Source: Plazaster borealis (taxonomy: Eukaryota > Echinodermata > Asteroidea > Forcipulatida > Labidiasteridae). Taken from it: DNA of 64,000 nucleotides. How positions within the stretch are numbered: the first letter of the stretch is position 1; each line of letters opens with the position of its first letter. The stretch is from positions 15,922,201 to 15,986,200 of the forward strand of contig CM037469.1 of NCBI GenBank assembly GCA_021014325.1, written 5' to 3'. The notes beneath the pieces were generated by a model. The model searched no databases, had not been told where the DNA came from, and saw nothing but the letters and a program-made list of their open reading frames with translations. A program made the translations under genes and the position numbers. Shown here piece by piece: positions 61,901-64,000 of this stretch.

Positions 61901-63750
61901 CTTCGGTCTTGTAAAAAATGTTCCGGTCCAGTAAAAATTCTGAACAACAAGCCCTGTGGTCTTGTGCATTTTTTCCCCAAATTCGAGCCCTGTGGGACCT
62001 TCATACCGGTAAAGGATGGGGACAATATTATTGTGTTTGTAGTTTGTCCCTGCAGTTTCAATCGGTTTGAGTGATTGTAAATCTTTAAAGGGTCTGTATA
62101 CGTTTGGTAATGACTCTAAAAATTAATGGTAATACAAACTTATTTGGTAAGAAGTACAGCAACTGTGGGTAATGCATTCTGAGAAACTTTTCACTTCGAA
62201 GTACTGCCGTCGTTATGGAAAACGATATCACTCTTTATCCCCAAAAATTTGAATCTGAGAAGCGTTACTGCAGAAATGTTTCTCAGATAGTGTATTCCAA
62301 TTGCAGATTATTCTTCCTGCGTAAACATAACCGCTCCAAATTGTCGGCTATTTCTCAAACACGCTACCACCTTTTGAAATGAAATTTTCACAGGTTAGTT
62401 TTATAGTATATATCTACAACTACAAACAGTGGGTTCCGATTACCAAACTTAAACAATCCCTTTAAGAGAGTATTTTAGATTCATTATTTATACATCAACA
62501 AGCGAAAGGTTGAAAAGTTATCTCCTTTCAAAACCAAATAAATGTATTTAATGTTTAATAAATGTCTGTTGTAAAGTAGCCTCGACCGGTTTGTTTTATT
62601 CCTTGTCACGACCGAGGGCATGACCCTTTCAGCTGTGACATATGAGATCCTCTAAACCCAGCCGTCTGACCCCTACTGTATTCGTTCTTTAAGAGGTCGA
62701 TGATAAAACTGTCAATTCCTTCTCCAATTTCAGCACGTGAACTTTCTAGTAGCACTCTGGGGGAAATATAATCCCGTAGAGTGAAGTCAAACTTTCGATA
62801 CTTTGGGGGTGGGTAATGACTTGCATTTAGAACAATTTGTAAAAAGATCACAATTGATGTAAAATCGGCACACGAGCTGATCAACTTCCGCTCAAAATAA
62901 CTTCGTCTTGGGAACTTGTTGATGGAACTTTTCCCAAAACAGAAAGATTTATTGGCAATGCTTTCAAGAGTGTATGTCTATTTTGCAAAACATGGCAAAA
63001 TACGAACTATGTTTACACTACTTGATGCACGTACGGTAAAAACTCGTTTGCGGTTGGACAGTTGTGTATGTTATGTGAGGAAGAAAAAGCGCTTGACTTG
63101 TGTTTTTCCATCTGAGTCATCAATAAATCATTGATAATAGAGTTGAGGTCTGATAACACATAATGTCATTGTAAACATCAAACAATATTGCGTATACGGA
63201 AAAGCTATCAACAACTCTATCACTGGATGCCAGCTGTTGCAGTGGATCGAATTATACTTGAATGTTCGTCTTGCCAGAGTTTCGAAATTTGACAGCAAAT
63301 TTTTTGCACAAAAACATGCCCGTAAATAACATTTTTATCTACATGTTATTGTTAGTCCAAAAGTTTACCGAGTCATATGTTTCCTTTATAACCCCTTCCC
63401 AATCCCAACCCCAACCCCGCCCCCCCCAAAAAAAAGGGGGACTCAAGAAAGATAGAAAGAACGAAAGAAAGAAAGAAATAAAGAAAAAAAGGAAGAAAGA
63501 AAGTAAGAAAGAAAGAAAGGGGAAAGAAAAGTTATGGGGAGGAGAAAAGGGTGAACAAAGAGAAAGAAAAATCAAATAATACAAAAAGATAAATACTTAC
63601 TTTCTAGATCAATATCCGCGAAAATTAATTTCAGTGCGTAACCCTCACCGACAGAAATTGACCAATCACATGTCGTGTTTGGCACAAAAGGTTCTGGGTA
63701 GTGGGGTGACGTAATTTGCCCGAATGATTTGAAAATGGTTCCACCACATG
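46899..63750 (-). CDS. CUB/EGF multidomain extracellular protein, 3' part (11 exons; 5' end beyond the window)
   Basis: Exons 63750-63601, 60122-59916, 58392-58243, 57741-57526, 56951-56829, 55609-55484, 49625-49500, 48618-48480, 48085-47835, 47349-47148 and 47022-46899 join in frame (603 aa to the stop). Domain order is CUB, CUB, EGF, EGF, EGF, CUB, CUB. The CUBs show CGGxxxxxxGxIxSPxYP and GDYI/DYFDI motifs; the second lacks the first Cys. Each EGF has six Cys, a DINEC/DIDEC/DKNEC calcium-binding start and a C-x-N-x4-Y-x-C hydroxylation site. Domain edges are all phase 1, and each EGF is one symmetric exon, the mark of exon shuffling. By family it is a secreted or matrix protein with calcium-dependent binding. 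Tolloid proteases, C1r/MASP and cubilin share these modules, but tolloid's CUB-CUB-EGF-CUB-EGF-CUB-CUB order differs, so the exact name is open. No transmembrane segment follows the last CUB. A polyadenylation signal lies at 46698-46693. Confidence 0.9.
48657..49029. repeat. Family 1 element in a CUB gene intron
   Basis: Full-length copy in the orientation of 25881-26253, lying 39 bp upstream (on the gene's strand) of the 48618 exon start. Confidence 0.9.
49112..49328. repeat. Family 3 (GGGTCA/TGACCC) element
   Basis: Uninterrupted copy, from 'CTCCAAAAAATCCCGAGTCAG' type to 'CCCGGGAGTTTTTAA'. Internal 'GAAATGGGTCAAACTGAC' blocks are shared with 51361-51614. Confidence 0.8.
51009..51780 (+). 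CDS. Small coiled-coil protein of unknown function, 2 exons, nested in a CUB gene intron
   Basis: Exons 51009-51226 and 51693-51780 give a 101-aa protein (phase 2 join, GTAATT donor, TTTCAG acceptor). The sequence is highly helical and charged throughout: ATG-SKFEWDSTEARFKAAMEKM, then a Glu/Lys/Arg-rich middle (EEENFLAKRRKRLRHVR) and a Gln/Glu-rich end (LEKRLSQQLG). There is no signal peptide or membrane segment, so it is probably cytosolic or nuclear and acts through coiled-coil contacts. A polyadenylation signal AATAAA follows near 51905. It lies on the opposite strand inside the intron between the second and third EGF exons of the CUB gene. I do not recognise the family. A family 3 repeat occupies much of its own intron (51361-51614). 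Confidence 0.6.
51361..51614. repeat. Family 3 element, best-preserved copy
   Basis: The ends 'TCTAAAAACTCCCGG' and 'CCGGGAGTTTTTAGA' are perfect inverted 15-mers. The middle carries alternating 'TGACCCGAAATCTGTGTCAA' and 'ATGACCCAGAAATGGGTCAA' blocks. Confidence 0.88.
52880..52999 (+). other. Possible alternative exon after the small coiled-coil gene
   Basis: A good acceptor (TTCTCAACAG) at 52879 opens onto 'NTEQVAPLLYEQYSPEMM' and 'LASELDAWNINAFPGEMP', in the same phase as the 51693 exon requires. It could be an alternative 3' exon of the gene at 51009, or part of a gene leading into 53452-55290. No good in-phase donor was found at its 3' end (GTGATG and GTGTAG are weak). Confidence 0.3.
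53452..55290 (+). CDS. Single-exon 612-aa protein of unknown function, nested in a CUB gene intron
   Basis: An ATG three bases after a strong acceptor (ACTTCTTCTCAG at 53437-53449) starts a 612-codon open frame, so the 5' UTR is probably spliced. Residues ~30-95 are a charged helical coiled coil (VELRLDRVDCGIDALRRR onwards). Residues ~95-450 are acidic, Ser/Asp/Asn-rich and probably disordered. Residues ~455-520 are strongly basic with Arg/Lys runs (RRRKTW, HRGRRASRRSH), a likely nuclear localisation or nucleic-acid-binding patch. The last ~90 residues form a predicted helical domain (VFTRLGLTVPMLEVLL, DEVHKLLVLMGMSWNTM). There is no signal peptide or recognised enzyme motif. Length, codon-like composition and lack of stops make it a real gene in my judgement. 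It ends about 190 bp from the next CUB gene exon on the other strand. The family is not recognised. Confidence 0.7.
   Translation: MGQDVMPSGLASPSLPHLPPRERVFLPGLYSDVELRLDRVDCGIDALRRRVRDFDSQLDGQIRRCETAEDRVRSLRDDFSRIDREISEMSAELNSTFDNGDNDSVEDIEYDCNIHVSTRNSLRTDPEQPIITNSSDFVQTQEELTMPVSNRTSTHGVTIRINTDSQPEESTPQIKSGCDIENDKKSTTCNREQSAIEIIDNSGNLIHQENNLVSIGVICNVNEPTDVPTGSNECSRCVSDAEQQLLDMAQDLTDFRRAVSSSTRIDNSSDDCLLEARFSRDEEEGGDREQGIRKEKHHTEVTSAKADIGNENEKYAAFDSYVQEIIKRHSSENCKDLVESEDNLKSGNCSEKTDQHLCHNESQLPAGNYADNQSDRSRDDVTRSQNGVRSEVTIDSQQCEGQAPDSQDLTSSTLTADEYTADETSGISEPCRHESRSRGESASQSSHICRRRKTWLPNKCAKVQFKHRGRRASRRSHCCLRNVLATYVHSFLELLHSRVTKEVKKGSKGKHHSGSERRHVSNDDIVSARDAVFTRLGLTVPMLEVLLKFDQDNLKCLDHAQIDPVYVTDDEVHKLLVLMGMSWNTMNDRLHENDLAFRVAIATVHADLHQAE
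55690..55840. repeat. Inverted-repeat element (GGGC-CGATTTCACAAA...)
   Basis: 'GGGCTCGATTTCACAAA' at the left pairs with 'TTTGTGAAATCGGCCCC' at the right, with 'CTTAG/CTAAG' inner matches. It resembles the GGGCCCAATTTCATAGAGC elements at 6605-7036. Confidence 0.7.
56053..56199. repeat. Inverted-repeat element ATAGACTGTG
   Basis: The left end 'ATAGACTGTGTAGGTCTC' and the right end 'GAGACTTGCACAGTCTAT' pair, with inner 'GCGTTTGCGAAC' / 'TTCGAATACC'-type arms and a central 'GGGACCACTTTGGTCCC' palindrome. Related fragments ('CTGTGCAAGTCTC') occur at 11345-11365, 11665-11695 and 49710-49740. Confidence 0.75.
56331..56701. repeat. Family 4 palindromic element, copy 3
   Basis: Full palindrome with TTAAAGTGACACGTTGCCTTG type and GGCAACGTGTCCCTTTAA type ends. 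It lies between the first and second EGF exons of the CUB gene, 128 bp from the EGF1 donor. Confidence 0.92.
57822..57960. repeat. Dispersed repeat 'GCCCTCTTTTGAATAAACTTCCTT'
   Basis: It shares the 'GTCTGATAGCGCCCTCTTTTG' block with 63897-64000 and 7925-8035. Flanking 'GGAGATTATGTCCCCC' and 'GGGGGCAAAATCCCC' are roughly inverted. Confidence 0.55.
58030..58075. repeat. CTG and CTTG simple repeats
   Basis: A (CTG)6 run followed by repeated TTGC tetramers in the intron between the two halves of the second CUB. Confidence 0.9.
60195..60346. repeat. CGGAGCC inverted-repeat element, copy 2
   Basis: The ends 'GGCCCTTTTCGAAACCGAGG' and 'CGTAGTTTCGAAAATGGCC' are inverted and align with 2983-3130. 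It is in the large CUB gene intron. Confidence 0.7.
60938..61993. repeat. Composite ~1-kb element with CAGGGCTCGAA ends and an internal tandem repeat
   Basis: 'CAGGGCTCGAAATTAAC' at the left pairs with 'CCCAAATTCGAGCCCTG' at the right, and both flanks carry 'GGTCCAGTAAA' and 'GGTCTTGTG' blocks. Inside, 61101-61279 and 61301-61476 are direct copies (~180 bp) sharing 'TTGTCGTCAAATT', 'CAATGCAGCCGCAACC' and 'GGACGAGCGAACGGCACCC'. No protein is encoded. Confidence 0.6.
62087..62465. repeat. Family 2 inverted-repeat element, full-length
   Basis: It runs from 'TTAAAGGGTCTGTATACG' type to 'AACAATCCCTTTAA' type ends, with an internal 'GAGAAGCGTTACTGCAGAAATGTTTCTC' hairpin; the reference copy for 2014-2352 and 8897-9270. 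Confidence 0.85.
62606..62884 (-). CDS. Possible terminal exon of a small secreted protein, nested in a CUB gene intron
   Basis: The minus-strand open stretch starts with a hydrophobic run (FTSIVIFLQIVLNAS, signal-peptide-like), then YPPPKYRKFDFTLRDYI, RVLLESSRAEIGEGIDSFII and a basic tail ending KGSCPRS-stop. Codon usage looks coding-like, and a polyadenylation signal AATAAA lies at 62600-62595, five bases after the stop. There is no ATG at its start, so an upstream exon is needed; two acceptors are possible (about 62885, or AAG at 62820 which would omit the hydrophobic run). Same strand as the CUB gene. I do not recognise it; a neuropeptide or other secreted precursor is one possibility, a chance frame another. 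Confidence 0.3.
   Translation of the reverse strand: MISSCADFTSIVIFLQIVLNASHYPPPKYRKFDFTLRDYISPRVLLESSRAEIGEGIDSFIIDLLKNEYSRGQTAGFRGSHMSQLKGSCPRS
63415..63580 (+). repeat. GAAA-rich polypurine tract
   Basis: A poly-C/A run followed by imperfect GAAA/AAAG repeats, about 20 bp from the donor of the 63750-63601 CUB exon. Open frames in it are artefacts of the repeat. Confidence 0.9.
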
Positions 63751-63896
63751 CTGTAAAACAAAAAGGAGTTCCATATCAATAAGTAAGAATGTTAATTAAT
63801 TGGTTGAAGTGTTCAGTACTTCCATAATGTTCTATGAGGATGTAGTACGGCACATATTATTTTACCAGCATTATTCAAATGTTTGCAGATATTCAA

Positions 63897-64000
63897 TGTG
63901 ACAGGAGATTCTGCCCCCTGGAGATTCTGTGGTCCCCCCCCCCCCCCAACAATACGATGAATTTCGTCTGATAGCGCCCTCTTTTGAATCAACTTCCTTA
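63897..64000. repeat. Dispersed repeat 'GGAGATTCTGCCCC...GCCCTCTTTTGAAT', cut by the window edge
   Basis: It shares 'TTTCGTCTGATAGCGCCCTC' with 57822-57960 and 'AGGAGATTCTGCCCC' with 8322-8336. It contains a poly-C run. Confidence 0.6.

Noticed and set aside
63262..63584. Long frames on both strands with Lys/Glu or Phe/Ser runs
   Set aside because: They are translations of the GAAA polypurine tract; no homologous motif.
1..64000. CRISPR array or prokaryotic operon
   Set aside because: Direct repeats are minisatellites or dispersed MITEs without regular unique spacers; genes are spliced and of animal type.

Overview
This is a eukaryotic, marine-deuterostome-like window. Genes are split by GT-AG introns, three gene models have strong animal homologues, and intergenic and intronic DNA is packed with short inverted-repeat elements, a LINE, tRNA-derived SINEs and a solo LTR. 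The recurring 'TTAAAGGCACTG...CACGTTTGGTAAT' element (eight copies) and the overall style suggest an echinoderm, most likely a sea star; that identification is from memory of repeat style and is not proven here.

Layout. (1) 3658-35111 is a cluster of three arylacetamide-deacetylase / neutral-cholesterol-ester-hydrolase-like membrane serine hydrolases. Gene A (minus, 6160-3658, 411 aa), gene B (minus, 23961-12029, 450 aa) and gene C (plus, 29964-35111, 437 aa) share intron phases and a 64-nt exon of identical length. An orphan, decayed first exon of a fourth copy sits at 9318-9446. Gene B is swollen by transposons: its intron 13980-19670 holds a broken LINE, a roughly 42-bp minisatellite and a solo LTR that inserted into the minisatellite. 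(2) 35611-45447 (minus) is an 11-exon leucine-rich-repeat gene, LRRC63-like, whose last-exon acceptor region is tandemly duplicated. (3) 46899-63750 (minus, running off the right edge) is the 3' part of an extracellular CUB/EGF multidomain gene with order CUB-CUB-EGF-EGF-EGF-CUB-CUB-stop. Two plus-strand genes of unknown function (51009-51780 and 53452-55290) are nested in one of its introns, and a possible small secreted-peptide terminal exon (62606-62884) lies in another.

Genes A and B are tandem; B and C diverge; C and the LRR gene converge; the LRR and CUB genes are tandem. All exon joins given were checked by hand for splice-site dinucleotides and phase, but there is no transcript evidence. 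Everything outside the named genes is intron or intergenic DNA dominated by the repeats listed.
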